Origin: Chthoniobacteraceae bacterium
GTDB lineage: Bacteria > Verrucomicrobiota > Verrucomicrobiia > Chthoniobacterales > Chthoniobacteraceae
Reading direction: 5' to 3'
Assembly: GCA_947449735.1 (NCBI GenBank)
Contig: CANFTB010000015.1
Coordinates: 22,107 to 86,106 of the forward strand
Length of the DNA stretch: 64,000 nucleotides
Shown: piece after piece, positions 51,910 through 61,070 of the stretch
How the letters are laid out: each line of letters opens with the position of its first letter
How positions within the stretch are numbered: position 1 is the stretch's first letter
The notes under the pieces: model-generated
What the model was told of the DNA's origin: nothing
The model's input: the letters and a program-made list of their open reading frames with translations, nothing else
The model's database searches: none
Translations under genes and position numbers: made by a program

Positions 51910-53556
51910 ATGAGCACTGAAGTACCGCTCCTCAACGTCCAAATCGACGGCGTGTGGATGCAGTTTCCAAAGGGGACAAAGGTCATCGAGGCCTGCTCCC
52001 AGGCGGGAAAGTTCATCCCGCGCTACTGCTACCACCCGAAGCTTTCAATCCCCGGAAACTGCCGCATGTGTCTCATCGAGATGGGCATGCCCAAGATGAC
52101 ACCGGACCGCAAGCCTGTCTTGGGACCCGACGGCAGGCCGGAAATCGGATGGATTCCAAGACCCCAGATCTCCTGCGCTCAGGACGTCGCCGAGGGCATG
52201 GGCATCCGCACGGACTCGCCCTTGGTGAAGGAATGCAGGCAGGGTGTGATGGAGTTTTTGCTCATCAACCACCCCCTCGACTGCCCGATTTGCGACCAGG
52301 CCGGCGAGTGCAGACTTCAGGAGTTCTCCGTCGAATACGGCAACTCGCATTCCCGCTTCCTCGAGCGCAAAGTCAAAAAGCCCAAGAACGTGGAACTCGG
52401 GCCCCGCGTCACGCTGGACGCCGAACGCTGCGTGCTCTGTTCGCGTTGCATTCGCTTCATGAAAGAAGTGGCCAAGGACGATGTCCTTGGGTTCGTCGAC
52501 CGCGGCGGATTTTCCACCATCGCCTGTCATCCGGAAAAAACGCTGGAGAGCAACTATTCGCTCAACACCGTCGACATCTGCCCCGTAGGCGCCCTGACTT
52601 CTACGGATTTCCGGTTCAAGATGCGGGTGTGGTTCCTCAAGGAAACCAAGTCCATCGACGTCAACGACGGCCTCGGCTGCAACATCCTCATCGGGAGCCG
52701 CGAAAACCACATCTACCGCATCACCCCGCGCGAGAACAACGACGTCAACGGCAACTGGATCCCGGATTCACACCGCCTCAACTTCAAATACATTCAAAGC
52801 GAGGAGCGCATTCTTGCCCCGACAGTGGATCAGAAACCCGCGGCCTGGACAGAGGCAACGAAGGCGGCGGTGGCCAAACTGAAGGCGGCAGGAAAGCTTG
52901 CGATGATTGTTTCCTCCAAGCTGACGAACGAAGAGCTCTACCTTGCCAAGCGTCTTGCCACCGCGCTGAACATCACGCTTCACGACACGCTGCCGCGTTT
53001 TGAAACACCAGACGGCATCCTGATTCCCTCGGACCGCAACCCCAACACGAGCGGAGCAAGGCTGCTGGGAGCTTTCACCAAGGAGCCCGGCGCACACTTG
53101 AAGGAAATCGTGGAGGGCGTCCGCAAAGGCACGATTCAAGGAGTTTTGAGCCTGGGCGAGGACCTTCTTGACTGTGGATTTGCACACGAAGACCTCCTGA
53201 AGTTAAAGGCTCTCGTCGTGACCTCCATCCTGCCGAACGCCAGCACCAAGGCAGCCCACGTTGTACTCAGCGGAGCGGCATGGGCGGAAAAGCGTGGCTC
53301 CATGGTCAACATACACGGCCGCCTGCAGCGCCTCAACAAGGCGGTCGAGCCCGCCGGAGAATCGCGGGACGACTGGGAGATCCTCCGGGACCTCCTGGAA
53401 GCAACCGGCACCGTCGCCGCCCTCCACTCCATAGAGGACGTCTTCCGGAGCATGTCACAGGATGTGCCTGCTTTTGCAGGACTGAACCTCGGCAAGATTG
53501 GAGACTTGGGGCTGCAACTCCTGCCCAAACAGGAAACTGCCACCGTCACAGCTTAG
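51910..53556 (+). CDS. nuoG: NADH-quinone oxidoreductase subunit G
   Basis: 548 residues, shorter than many NuoG proteins. It carries the N-terminal iron-sulfur set: 2Fe-2S (CYHPKLSIPGNCRMC), the His/Cys-type 4Fe-4S (LDCPICDQAGECRLQ), two 4Fe-4S (CVLCSRCIRF and VDICPVGAL) and the molybdopterin-like C-terminal region to about residue 520 with VNIHGRLQRLNKAV. Iron-sulfur relay between NuoF and the quinone arm. Starts 27 nt after nuoEF; nuoH follows with an overlap-free 13-nt gap. Confidence 0.93.
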   Translation: MSTEVPLLNVQIDGVWMQFPKGTKVIEACSQAGKFIPRYCYHPKLSIPGNCRMCLIEMGMPKMTPDRKPVLGPDGRPEIGWIPRPQISCAQDVAEGMGIRTDSPLVKECRQGVMEFLLINHPLDCPICDQAGECRLQEFSVEYGNSHSRFLERKVKKPKNVELGPRVTLDAERCVLCSRCIRFMKEVAKDDVLGFVDRGGFSTIACHPEKTLESNYSLNTVDICPVGALTSTDFRFKMRVWFLKETKSIDVNDGLGCNILIGSRENHIYRITPRENNDVNGNWIPDSHRLNFKYIQSEERILAPTVDQKPAAWTEATKAAVAKLKAAGKLAMIVSSKLTNEELYLAKRLATALNITLHDTLPRFETPDGILIPSDRNPNTSGARLLGAFTKEPGAHLKEIVEGVRKGTIQGVLSLGEDLLDCGFAHEDLLKLKALVVTSILPNASTKAAHVVLSGAAWAEKRGSMVNIHGRLQRLNKAVEPAGESRDDWEILRDLLEATGTVAALHSIEDVFRSMSQDVPAFAGLNLGKIGDLGLQLLPKQETATVTA

Positions 53557-53569
53557 CAGGAACAGCGTC

Positions 53570-54715
53570 ATGGAATTACTCAATACCATACCTTGGATGC
53601 TCATCGCCTCTTCCGTGGCGAAGACACTCTTCCTGATTTTTTTAGTCGTCCTGCCGATCGTATCTTACACGGTCTATGCGGAAAGGCGCGTGAGCGCCCT
53701 GATTCAGGACCGACTCGGCCCGAACCGGACAGGCTTCCCCATTTCCCTGTTCGGGTTCAAAAAGGACCTCCAGCTTTTCCTCGGCGGTCTGGGGCAACCG
53801 GTGGCTGACGCGGTTAAATTCCTCCTCAAGGAGGAATTCACGCCGGCTCACGTCAACAAGTTCTACTTCTGGCTGGCACCCGTCCTCGCGATGGTCCCGG
53901 CGCTCTCCACGCTCGCGGTTCTCCCCTTTGGAAACTACCTCTTCGGTCAGAAGATGGTGGTGGCTGATGTGAATGTGGGAATCCTCTACGTTTTCGCAAT
54001 CGCCTCCATCGGGGTCTACGGAATCGTGCTGGCCGGTTGGTCCTCCAACTCGAAATACCCCTTCCTCGGCGGCATACGCGCCTCCTCGCAGATGATCAGC
54101 TACGAGCTCTCGCTTGGACTCAGCGCCGTGCCGGTGCTGATGATCATCGGTAACCTGAACCTCTCCGACGCCATCCAGTATCAGATCGATAACGGCTGGC
54201 TCCTGTTGCCCTTCACCGACGGCAAGCTGACGCTGCGCGAATTCCTCCTCTGGATTCCGGTCCTTATCTCCTTCATCGTCTTCACGATCTCGATGTTCGC
54301 GGAAACCAACCGTCTTCCGTTTGACTTGCCGGAATCTGAAACAGAACTCGTGGCCGGCTACCACACGGAGTATTCGGCGATGAAGTTCGCCCTCTTCTTC
54401 CTCGGCGAGTACGCGGCTATGATCGCCGGTTCCTCGATCATCGTAGTACTGTTCCTCGGCGGCTGGCACGTTCCACTCCTGCCGATCAACACCCTTGAAT
54501 CCTCGATGACTCCGGGAGGAATCGCCCTCGGCTTCCTCCACATCACCGCCTTCTTTGCAAAGGTGATCGGCATTCTCATTTTTTTCATCTGGGTACGCTG
54601 GACCCTCCCCCGCTTCCGCTTCGATCAGCTCATGAAACTGGGCTGGCTCTACCTGTTTGAAATCGCCCTAGTAAACATCTTCATCACCGCCGGGATTATC
54701 GCCCTGGTGAAGTAG
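53570..54715 (+). CDS. nuoH: NADH-quinone oxidoreductase subunit H
   Basis: 381 residues from the ATG at 53570, with AGGA 9 nt upstream; an earlier in-frame start inside nuoG was rejected. Eight or so transmembrane helices. NuoH forms part of the quinone-access region in the membrane arm. Signature segments: VYAERRVSALIQDRLGPNR, GIRASSQMISYELSLGLS, FAETNRLPFDLPESETELVA and TEYSAMKFALFFLGEYAAM, with the C-terminal RFDQLMKLGWLYLFEIAL. Its order after nuoG is the standard one. Confidence 0.96.
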   Translation: MELLNTIPWMLIASSVAKTLFLIFLVVLPIVSYTVYAERRVSALIQDRLGPNRTGFPISLFGFKKDLQLFLGGLGQPVADAVKFLLKEEFTPAHVNKFYFWLAPVLAMVPALSTLAVLPFGNYLFGQKMVVADVNVGILYVFAIASIGVYGIVLAGWSSNSKYPFLGGIRASSQMISYELSLGLSAVPVLMIIGNLNLSDAIQYQIDNGWLLLPFTDGKLTLREFLLWIPVLISFIVFTISMFAETNRLPFDLPESETELVAGYHTEYSAMKFALFFLGEYAAMIAGSSIIVVLFLGGWHVPLLPINTLESSMTPGGIALGFLHITAFFAKVIGILIFFIWVRWTLPRFRFDQLMKLGWLYLFEIALVNIFITAGIIALVK

Positions 54716-54742
54716 CGAACCACTCCCACCTCCTCCACGACC

Positions 54743-55273
54743 ATGGCATACACAGTCCGCCGGCCGAACCTCACTTTCTGGGAGAAAATCTACCTCCCGA
54801 ATATCATCGCGGGACTCGCCATCACCTTCAAACATCTCAAAAAGATGCTCAAGGGCGAGACCCACGTCGTGATGCAATATCCCGAGGAAAAGTGGGACGC
54901 GCACCTTCCGGAATATTACCGTGGTGCCCCTACCCTCGTCAAAGACGAGCACGGCCGGGAGCGCTGCGTCTCCTGCCAGCTGTGCGAGTTCATCTGCCCG
55001 CCGCGCGCGATCAAGATCACTCCGGGCTCCATTCCTTCCGAAAGCAAGTTCGCGAAGGTTGAAAAGTTCCCCGAAGCCTTCGACATCGACATGTCGCGGT
55101 GTATCTACTGCGGTCTCTGCGAGGAGGTCTGCCCCGAGCAGGCCATCTTCCTGCGCAAAGACTACGCCGTCACAGGTGAGTCCCGCGCCGACATGGTACA
55201 CCACAAGGAAAAGCTTTACGAACTGGGAGGCACAATGCCCGACCTCGTTCACAAGTGGAACCCCGAGAAATAA
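54743..55273 (+). CDS. nuoI: NADH-quinone oxidoreductase subunit I
   Basis: 176 residues. Two 4Fe-4S ferredoxin motifs are spaced as in NuoI: CVSCQLCEFICPPRAIKI and CIYCGLCEEVCPEQAIFL. NuoI passes electrons to the cluster next to the quinone site. It starts 27 nt after nuoH and shows the family's N-terminal LPNIIAGLAITFKHLKKM. Confidence 0.96.
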   Translation: MAYTVRRPNLTFWEKIYLPNIIAGLAITFKHLKKMLKGETHVVMQYPEEKWDAHLPEYYRGAPTLVKDEHGRERCVSCQLCEFICPPRAIKITPGSIPSESKFAKVEKFPEAFDIDMSRCIYCGLCEEVCPEQAIFLRKDYAVTGESRADMVHHKEKLYELGGTMPDLVHKWNPEK

Positions 55274-55283
55274 CACCCTCCCG

Positions 55284-55787
55284 ATGTCCCCGATTCTCTT
55301 CTGGATTTTTGCAGCCCTGATGCTTGCCTTCGGCGTCTCCGTAGTCGTCAACCGCGACCCGGTTGCGAGCGCCCTCAGCCTGGTCGCCTCCTTCCTCTGC
55401 CTCGCGGCCCTTTTCGTAGGACTCGACGCCTTCTTCATCGGGGTCATCCAGGTCCTAGTTTATGCGGGGGCGGTGATGGTTCTCTTCCTGTTCATCATCA
55501 TGCTTCTCGACCTGAAGGCTGAAAAGCGCCGCCACTTCAACAAGCTGGCACTCGCAGGAGGCGCTCTCGTCACTGCCGGATTCGTCGCCGGACTCGTCCG
55601 CGTCCTTTCCCTCTACCCCGCGGGCAACCAACCCTTTCCTCCGCTCGGCGTGGCCAAGCTCGATGACGTCCGCCAGGTCGGGATGACGCTCTTCTCCAAC
55701 TTCAACCTGCCTTTCCAAACCGTCGGCGTTCTGGTTCTGGTGGCCTCGGTCGGGGTCATCGTCCTCTCCCGCCGCGAACTGAAATAA
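55284..55787 (+). CDS. nuoJ: NADH-quinone oxidoreductase subunit J
   Basis: 167 residues with five hydrophobic helices. The ATG at 55284 is 10 nt after the nuoI stop. Visible NuoJ features: SALSLVASFLCLAALFVGLDA and AFFIGVIQVLVYAGAVMVLF with the conserved VYAGAVMVLFLF segment, and the last helix FQTVGVLVLVASVGVIVLSRR. NuoJ is a membrane-arm subunit beside NuoK. The following nuoK starts 12 nt later. Confidence 0.94.
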   Translation: MSPILFWIFAALMLAFGVSVVVNRDPVASALSLVASFLCLAALFVGLDAFFIGVIQVLVYAGAVMVLFLFIIMLLDLKAEKRRHFNKLALAGGALVTAGFVAGLVRVLSLYPAGNQPFPPLGVAKLDDVRQVGMTLFSNFNLPFQTVGVLVLVASVGVIVLSRRELK

Positions 55788-55799
55788 CCCGCGACCCCT

Positions 55800-56126
55800 G
55801 TGAACCAGCTGACTCTCAATCACTACCTGCTCGCAAGCGGACTGCTCTTCGCCCTCGGCTTCGCCGGGGTGCTGCTCCGGCGCAACATCATCATTATCTT
55901 CATGTGCCTCGAGCTCATGCTGAACGCCTCCAACCTCTCCCTCGTGGCGTTCTCCCGCTTCCATGTCGGCGCCGACGGACTGCCGAACTACAACGCCCAG
56001 GTCCTCGTCTTTTTCATCATCACCGTCGCGGCTGCTGAAGTCGCCGTCGGCCTCGCCATCATCGTCGCCCTTTACCGGGCCCGACAGACCACCCACGTCG
56101 AGGACATCCAATCCCTCAAGTTTTAA
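55800..56126 (+). CDS. nuoK: NADH-quinone oxidoreductase subunit K
   Basis: 108 residues, three helices, starting at a GTG (55800). Signature features are [20 protein letters not shown] and [19 protein letters not shown], with the conserved membrane Glu in CLELMLNA, and [17 protein letters not shown] with the second conserved Glu. NuoK is a proton-channel-lining membrane-arm subunit. Confidence 0.95.
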   Translation: MNQLTLNHYLLASGLLFALGFAGVLLRRNIIIIFMCLELMLNASNLSLVAFSRFHVGADGLPNYNAQVLVFFIITVAAAEVAVGLAIIVALYRARQTTHVEDIQSLKF

Positions 56127-56141
56127 CCGGTACGCCCGTCC

Positions 56142-57986
56142 ATGGAATCCTTCTTAGCCTGGCTCATCCTGCTCTGCCCTCTGGCCAGCGCAGCCCTGAT
56201 CCTTTCCTTTGCCCACGAGTCCAAAGCCCTGAGCGTCAAGATTTCGCTCGGAGCCGTCGGCGTCGCCCTTGCGGCAACGCTGTTTCTGGTTTTCAACCAG
56301 GGCGTCTGCCAGTCTTCCTTCACCTGGATTGACCTCGGCCCCGCGCTGCGACTTTCCATCGGAATCAAGGTCGACGCCCTCACGCGCGTCATGCTTCTGG
56401 TGGTCACGGGAATCGGCGCCCTGGTGCACGTTTACTCGACGGTCTACATGGAGGAAGACGAGGGCAAGGCGCGTTTCTTCGGCTCCCTTTCGCTGTTCAT
56501 GTTTTCCATGCTGGGCATCGTCCTCGCTGACAACCTTGCGATGATGTTCATCTTCTGGGAGCTTGTGGGAGTCAGCAGTTTCCTGCTGATCGGCCACTGG
56601 TTCTCCAAGGAGTCGGCCGCGAAGGCGGCCAACAAGGCTTTCCTCACCAACCGGATCGGCGACTTCGGATTCATGAGTGGCATTCTTCTGGTATGGGCGG
56701 CCACCGGTTCCGTCGAGTTTTCCGGGATCCAGGCCGGCCTGGAGAAGCTCACCAGCAACCCAGGCTTACTCACACTCGCCGGCCTGTGCCTCTTCTGCGG
56801 GGCAGTTGGTAAATCCGCGCAGGTGCCGCTGCATGTGTGGCTGCCCGACGCAATGGAGGGACCGACGCCGGTGTCCGCGCTCATCCACGCAGCGACGATG
56901 GTCGCCGCTGGCGTTTACATGCTGGCCCGCATCTTCTTCATTCTCGAGCCCTCTGCGACCGCGCTGACCGTCATCGCATCAATCGGCGCGATCACCGCCC
57001 TGATGGCGGCGTTCATGGCCACCCAGCAGAACGACATCAAGCGCATCCTCGCCTACTCCACGCTCTCCCAGTTGGGACTCATGGTCGCGGGTGTCGGAGT
57101 CGGAGCCTGGGGAGCCGCCATGTTCCACTTGTTCACCCACGCCTTCTTCAAGGCTCTGCTCTTCCTCGGCGCCGGCGCGGTCATCCATGCCATGCACCAC
57201 GAGCAGGACATCTGGAAAATGGGAGGGCTTCGTAAATCCATGCCGGTCACGTTCCTGACTTTTGCCATCGGGACGCTCGCCCTCACCGGCGCCCCGCTGC
57301 TGGCGGGCTTTTTCTCCAAGGACGCCATCCTCCTTGCCGCCTGGCACAAGAACACGCTGGTTTTCGGCGCGGCGCTTCTCACATCGCTCCTGACCGCGTT
57401 TTACATGACACGCCTCGTCGTAGTCGCCTTCCTCGGCGGCCCCCGCACCGAGGCGGCGCAGCACGGCCATGACTGCCCAGCGGCGATGACCGTGCCACTG
57501 GTGATTCTTGCAGCCCTTTCCGCGATCGCTGGCTACGAGTTCTTTGCAAAATCCATTTTTGGAGCGGAGATCTTCCACAAGGTGCACGAGGCGGAACACG
57601 CCAGCATCGTCCCCACTCTCGCAATCAGCGTCTTTGTGATCGGCACGCTAGGGGCGTGGCTCGTCTACAAGGGCACCAGCGTTGCAAAGCCCGCCGCGAA
57701 GATGACCGACCTCCCGAAGGACCCGGTGGTCATTCCCCTTTTCGCAAACAAGTTTTACATCGACGAACTCTACGCGGCGTTGATCGCCGGGACCCAGGAC
57801 ACCCTTGCCTCGCTCAGCGGATGGATCGACAGGGTGATCCTCGACGGCGTCATCGTCAGAGGCATCGCTGGAATCACCTGGGGCGCGGGTTACGCGCTGC
57901 GCCTGCTCCAGTTTGGAAACCTTCAGGGCTATGCCTTTCTCTTTGGAACAGGCGTGGTGGTCCTGCTCTATCTCCTCACCAAATAA
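56142..57986 (+). CDS. nuoL: NADH-quinone oxidoreductase subunit L
   Basis: 614 residues, of the expected length with about 16 helices. The antiporter-like subunit at the distal end of the membrane arm. Signatures: MFIFWELVGVSSFLLIGHWF, the proton-channel Lys/His region in LIHAATMVAAGVYMLAR and KRILAYSTLSQLGLMVAGVG, and the long C-terminal lateral helix. Spacing of 15 nt from nuoK, 15 nt to nuoM. Confidence 0.96.
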   Translation: MESFLAWLILLCPLASAALILSFAHESKALSVKISLGAVGVALAATLFLVFNQGVCQSSFTWIDLGPALRLSIGIKVDALTRVMLLVVTGIGALVHVYSTVYMEEDEGKARFFGSLSLFMFSMLGIVLADNLAMMFIFWELVGVSSFLLIGHWFSKESAAKAANKAFLTNRIGDFGFMSGILLVWAATGSVEFSGIQAGLEKLTSNPGLLTLAGLCLFCGAVGKSAQVPLHVWLPDAMEGPTPVSALIHAATMVAAGVYMLARIFFILEPSATALTVIASIGAITALMAAFMATQQNDIKRILAYSTLSQLGLMVAGVGVGAWGAAMFHLFTHAFFKALLFLGAGAVIHAMHHEQDIWKMGGLRKSMPVTFLTFAIGTLALTGAPLLAGFFSKDAILLAAWHKNTLVFGAALLTSLLTAFYMTRLVVVAFLGGPRTEAAQHGHDCPAAMTVPLVILAALSAIAGYEFFAKSIFGAEIFHKVHEAEHASIVPTLAISVFVIGTLGAWLVYKGTSVAKPAAKMTDLPKDPVVIPLFANKFYIDELYAALIAGTQDTLASLSGWIDRVILDGVIVRGIAGITWGAGYALRLLQFGNLQGYAFLFGTGVVVLLYLLTK

Positions 57987-58001
57987 CGGACAACTGCACC
58001 C

Positions 58002-59483
58002 GTGCTTACCACTCTCCTCCTCGTCCCCATCGTAGTCGCCGCTGCCCTCTTTATGGGCATGGGCTGCCGCCGCTGGGCAAAATACTCGGCACTCTTCCAG
58101 CTGGTTCTCACGCTCCTTCTTTGGCTTGGATACAATCAGGACAAGGGGGGCTACCAGTTTGTTTCCAGCTCGGGTCCGTTGTTTCCCGGCCTTGACCTCA
58201 GCTACTCCGTCGGAGTGGACGGCTTCAGCATGGTGATGCTCCTCCTCACCGCGCTGGTCACCGTGGCAGCGGTTTGGATGTCGCCCGTGATCGAGAGCCG
58301 CTCTAACCTGTTCGACGGCTCCGTGCTCCTGATCAGTGCGGGGGCGACCGGCGCTTTCGTCGCAAAGGACCTTTTCTTCTTCTACGCTTTTCACGAACTG
58401 GCGCTGATTCCCACCTTTTTGCTCATCGGCTTCTGGGGGAGCGGCGAACGTCAGAAGGCAGCTTGGAAGATCACCATCTATCTGGGCTTGGGAAGCATCA
58501 TCCTCCTCATTGGCCTGGCGGATCTTCTTCTCTCCATCCCCGAGGCGCACAGAACCTTCGACCTTCAGAAGCTCCAAGAAGTGGCGGCTAGCCATCTGAT
58601 TCCAGCCGTGGCTCAGGTCCGGCCCTGGATTCTTTTGACCGTCGGCTTCGGCATCCTGATCTCCCTGTTCCCATTCCATTCGTGGGCGGCGCCCGCTTAC
58701 GCCTCTGCCCCCACTCCAGTGGCGATGCTCCATTCCGGAGTGCTCAAGAAATTCGGCCTTTACGGAATGGTGCGACTGGTCGTTCCGTTCCTGCCGCAAG
58801 CGTTTACACAGCCCGTTTTGGGAACCTGGACAGCACAGGACCTTTTGCTCGCAGCGCTTTTGGGGAACATCCTCTACGTCGGCCTCGTCACCATTGCCCA
58901 GAAGAAGCTCGACTACGTCATCGGCAACTCCAGCGTCATGCACATGGGCTACATCTTCCTTGGCATCGCATCCCTCAACATCGTCGGGTTGAGCGGGGCG
59001 TGCCTCCTGATGTTCGCCCACGGGCTGTCCGCGGCGGCTCTATTTGCCATTTGCGGAGCGCTCCGCGAGCGGGAAGGTTCCCTGAGCTTTGAGCGCCTCG
59101 GAGGCGCAGCCAAGACCATCCCATTCCTCGGCATCTGCTTTGCGATGGCAACCTTCGCCTCCATCGGCCTGCCGGGCTTTGCCAACTTCGCGAGCGAAAC
59201 CATGGTGTTCTTCGGGGGCTTCAATCCAGGCGCTTCCACCTTCATGAAGACCACCACGATCCTCTCCCTTTGGGGCGTGGTCATTTCCGCGGTGTACATG
59301 CTCCGCGCCTACAAGGCCGTCTTCCTTGGCGCCCCAACCAACGCCTCACTGAAGTGGACCGACCTCGAGGGGACCGCCAAGTTTGCCCTCGCGCTTCTCC
59401 CCATTGCGCTCCTGTTTGGAGGCTTCTTCCCCCGTTATTTTCTCAGCTACCTCAAACCCACATTGGAGGCGGCTCTCCGCTAG
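58002..59483 (+). CDS. nuoM: NADH-quinone oxidoreductase subunit M
   Basis: 493 residues from the GTG at 58002. Antiporter-like membrane subunit with about 14 helices. Features: the LSYSVGVDGFSMVMLLLTA core, FFFYAFHELALIPTFLLIG, HSWAAPAYASAPTPVAMLHSG-like region and KLDYVIGNSSVMHMGYIFLG. Ends 6 nt before nuoN. The sequence shows the conserved Glu of NuoM in the FHELALIP segment. Confidence 0.95.
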   Translation: MLTTLLLVPIVVAAALFMGMGCRRWAKYSALFQLVLTLLLWLGYNQDKGGYQFVSSSGPLFPGLDLSYSVGVDGFSMVMLLLTALVTVAAVWMSPVIESRSNLFDGSVLLISAGATGAFVAKDLFFFYAFHELALIPTFLLIGFWGSGERQKAAWKITIYLGLGSIILLIGLADLLLSIPEAHRTFDLQKLQEVAASHLIPAVAQVRPWILLTVGFGILISLFPFHSWAAPAYASAPTPVAMLHSGVLKKFGLYGMVRLVVPFLPQAFTQPVLGTWTAQDLLLAALLGNILYVGLVTIAQKKLDYVIGNSSVMHMGYIFLGIASLNIVGLSGACLLMFAHGLSAAALFAICGALREREGSLSFERLGGAAKTIPFLGICFAMATFASIGLPGFANFASETMVFFGGFNPGASTFMKTTTILSLWGVVISAVYMLRAYKAVFLGAPTNASLKWTDLEGTAKFALALLPIALLFGGFFPRYFLSYLKPTLEAALR

Positions 59484-59489
59484 TTGACC

Positions 59490-60989
59490 ATGTTTCCGCC
59501 AATACTTCTCGAAATTCTGGTGCTCGTCACAGGGTTTGTTCTCCTGCTCGCCGAGTCCTTTTCCACAAGCACAAGCAAGCGGTCCCTCGCATCAATCGGG
59601 ATCTTCAGCCTGGGCTGGGTTTTCGCCCTCAGCTTTTTCGTCTCCAGCGCGCCGGCAGCGGTGGACGCCGGCAGCTACTGGAACTTTTACAGCGCTGATT
59701 CCGTGTCTCTGTTGTTCAAGAGGATCGCACTCCTCACGACCATGGGCGTGCTAGTCATGGCACTGGATTACGAGTCCGTTCTGGCAAAGAACATTCCGTC
59801 ATCGCGCCCCGGGGCCGGCACGGGAGAGTTCTTCATCCTTCCACTGTTCACCTGCGCCGGTTTGATGCTCCTCGCTTCGGCGGTTGACCTCGTTCTCGCT
59901 TTTGCAGCTCTGGAACTTGTCACAATCTCCTTCTACGTGATGGTTGCCTATATGAGGCGCAGCCACGCCTCCCTTGAAGCAGGTGTGAAATACCTCATTC
60001 TCGGCGCTCTCAGCACGGGGTTCTTCGTCTTCGGCATCACTTGGATTTTCGGCATCACCGGCGAAACACACTTCGCCAAGATCGCCCTCAAGATGGCCTC
60101 GGTCCAGCATTCAGATGTCGCCATCCTTTTCGCACTGGTGCTGGTGCTGGTAGGTCTCGGATTCAAAGTCGCAGCGGTCCCTTTCCAAAACTGGGTACCG
60201 GATGTGTATCAAGGCGCGCCAACTCCAGTGACAGCCTTCCTGTCCGTGGGATCCAAGGCAGCCGGATTCCTTCTCCTCCTAAGGGTCCTCGAACCTTTTC
60301 TCGGCGTCTCCTCCCTCGCGCCGAAAATCCTCCTCGTGCTTGCGTTTCTTGCCGGTGCCACCCTCGTTTTCGGGAACCTCGCCGCCCTGCCGCAAAACAA
60401 CCTCAAGCGGCTCCTTTCCTACTCAAGCATCGGACATGCGGGATATCTCTTGATGGCCGTCGCCTGCGTGGGAACGGCCCGCTCAGGCTTCGGTTCCGTC
60501 GGCTCCACTGTAGGGTTCTACCTCTTTGCGTACCTTTTGATGACCCTACTGGGCTTCATTATTTTCTCGTTGGTTTCCACCCACTCGAAGGGCGAGGAGA
60601 TCCACCATTTTAACGGCCTTGCCAAACGCTCGCCCCTGCTCGCCTTCGGACTGCTCGTCTCCATGTCGTCCCTTGCCGGGGTGCCTCTCACTGCCGGTTT
60701 CTACGGCAAGTTCCTGGTCTTCGCACAGGCTGTCAATTCCGGCCACTGGGTGCTTCTGAGCCTTGGCGTCGTGACCGTTGGCGCGGGATTTTACTTCTAC
60801 CTCAGGGTCGTCGCCGCGATGTACTGGAACGAGCCCTCCGAGTCGGCTCCAATTCCGGTTTCATTTCTTACGAAAACCGTGATCACCCTCTTGGTCGCCG
60901 GCATCTTCTTCTTTGGAATCAATCCCAAGCCTGTCTTGGCGGCATTCCAACAGACCGCCATTCAGAGCGCCAAGGCACCCTCTCACTAG
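59490..60989 (+). CDS. nuoN: NADH-quinone oxidoreductase subunit N
   Basis: 499 residues from the ATG at 59490, which follows the nuoM stop by 6 nt; a TTG two codons earlier is the alternative. Antiporter-like membrane subunit. Features: FAALELVTISFYVMVAYMR with the conserved Glu, PFQNWVPDVYQGAPTPVTAF, NLKRLLSYSSIGHAGYLLMA and LAGVPLTAGFYGKFLVFA. The last gene of the nuo operon. Confidence 0.96.
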   Translation: MFPPILLEILVLVTGFVLLLAESFSTSTSKRSLASIGIFSLGWVFALSFFVSSAPAAVDAGSYWNFYSADSVSLLFKRIALLTTMGVLVMALDYESVLAKNIPSSRPGAGTGEFFILPLFTCAGLMLLASAVDLVLAFAALELVTISFYVMVAYMRRSHASLEAGVKYLILGALSTGFFVFGITWIFGITGETHFAKIALKMASVQHSDVAILFALVLVLVGLGFKVAAVPFQNWVPDVYQGAPTPVTAFLSVGSKAAGFLLLLRVLEPFLGVSSLAPKILLVLAFLAGATLVFGNLAALPQNNLKRLLSYSSIGHAGYLLMAVACVGTARSGFGSVGSTVGFYLFAYLLMTLLGFIIFSLVSTHSKGEEIHHFNGLAKRSPLLAFGLLVSMSSLAGVPLTAGFYGKFLVFAQAVNSGHWVLLSLGVVTVGAGFYFYLRVVAAMYWNEPSESAPIPVSFLTKTVITLLVAGIFFFGINPKPVLAAFQQTAIQSAKAPSH

Positions 60990-61070
60990 GGCTGGCAACC
61001 TTGGAAAACCCGCGGCTTTTGGAACCTTTCATTGCGAAAGGCTCCCGGCCATCGGAGTCTCCTATTACTC

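Noticed and set aside
50008..52035. Long minus-strand frame (675 codons) opposite nuoEF
   Set aside because: Complementary to a fully conserved complex I gene, composition biased to Val/Ala/Asp/His, no motif or ribosome binding site.
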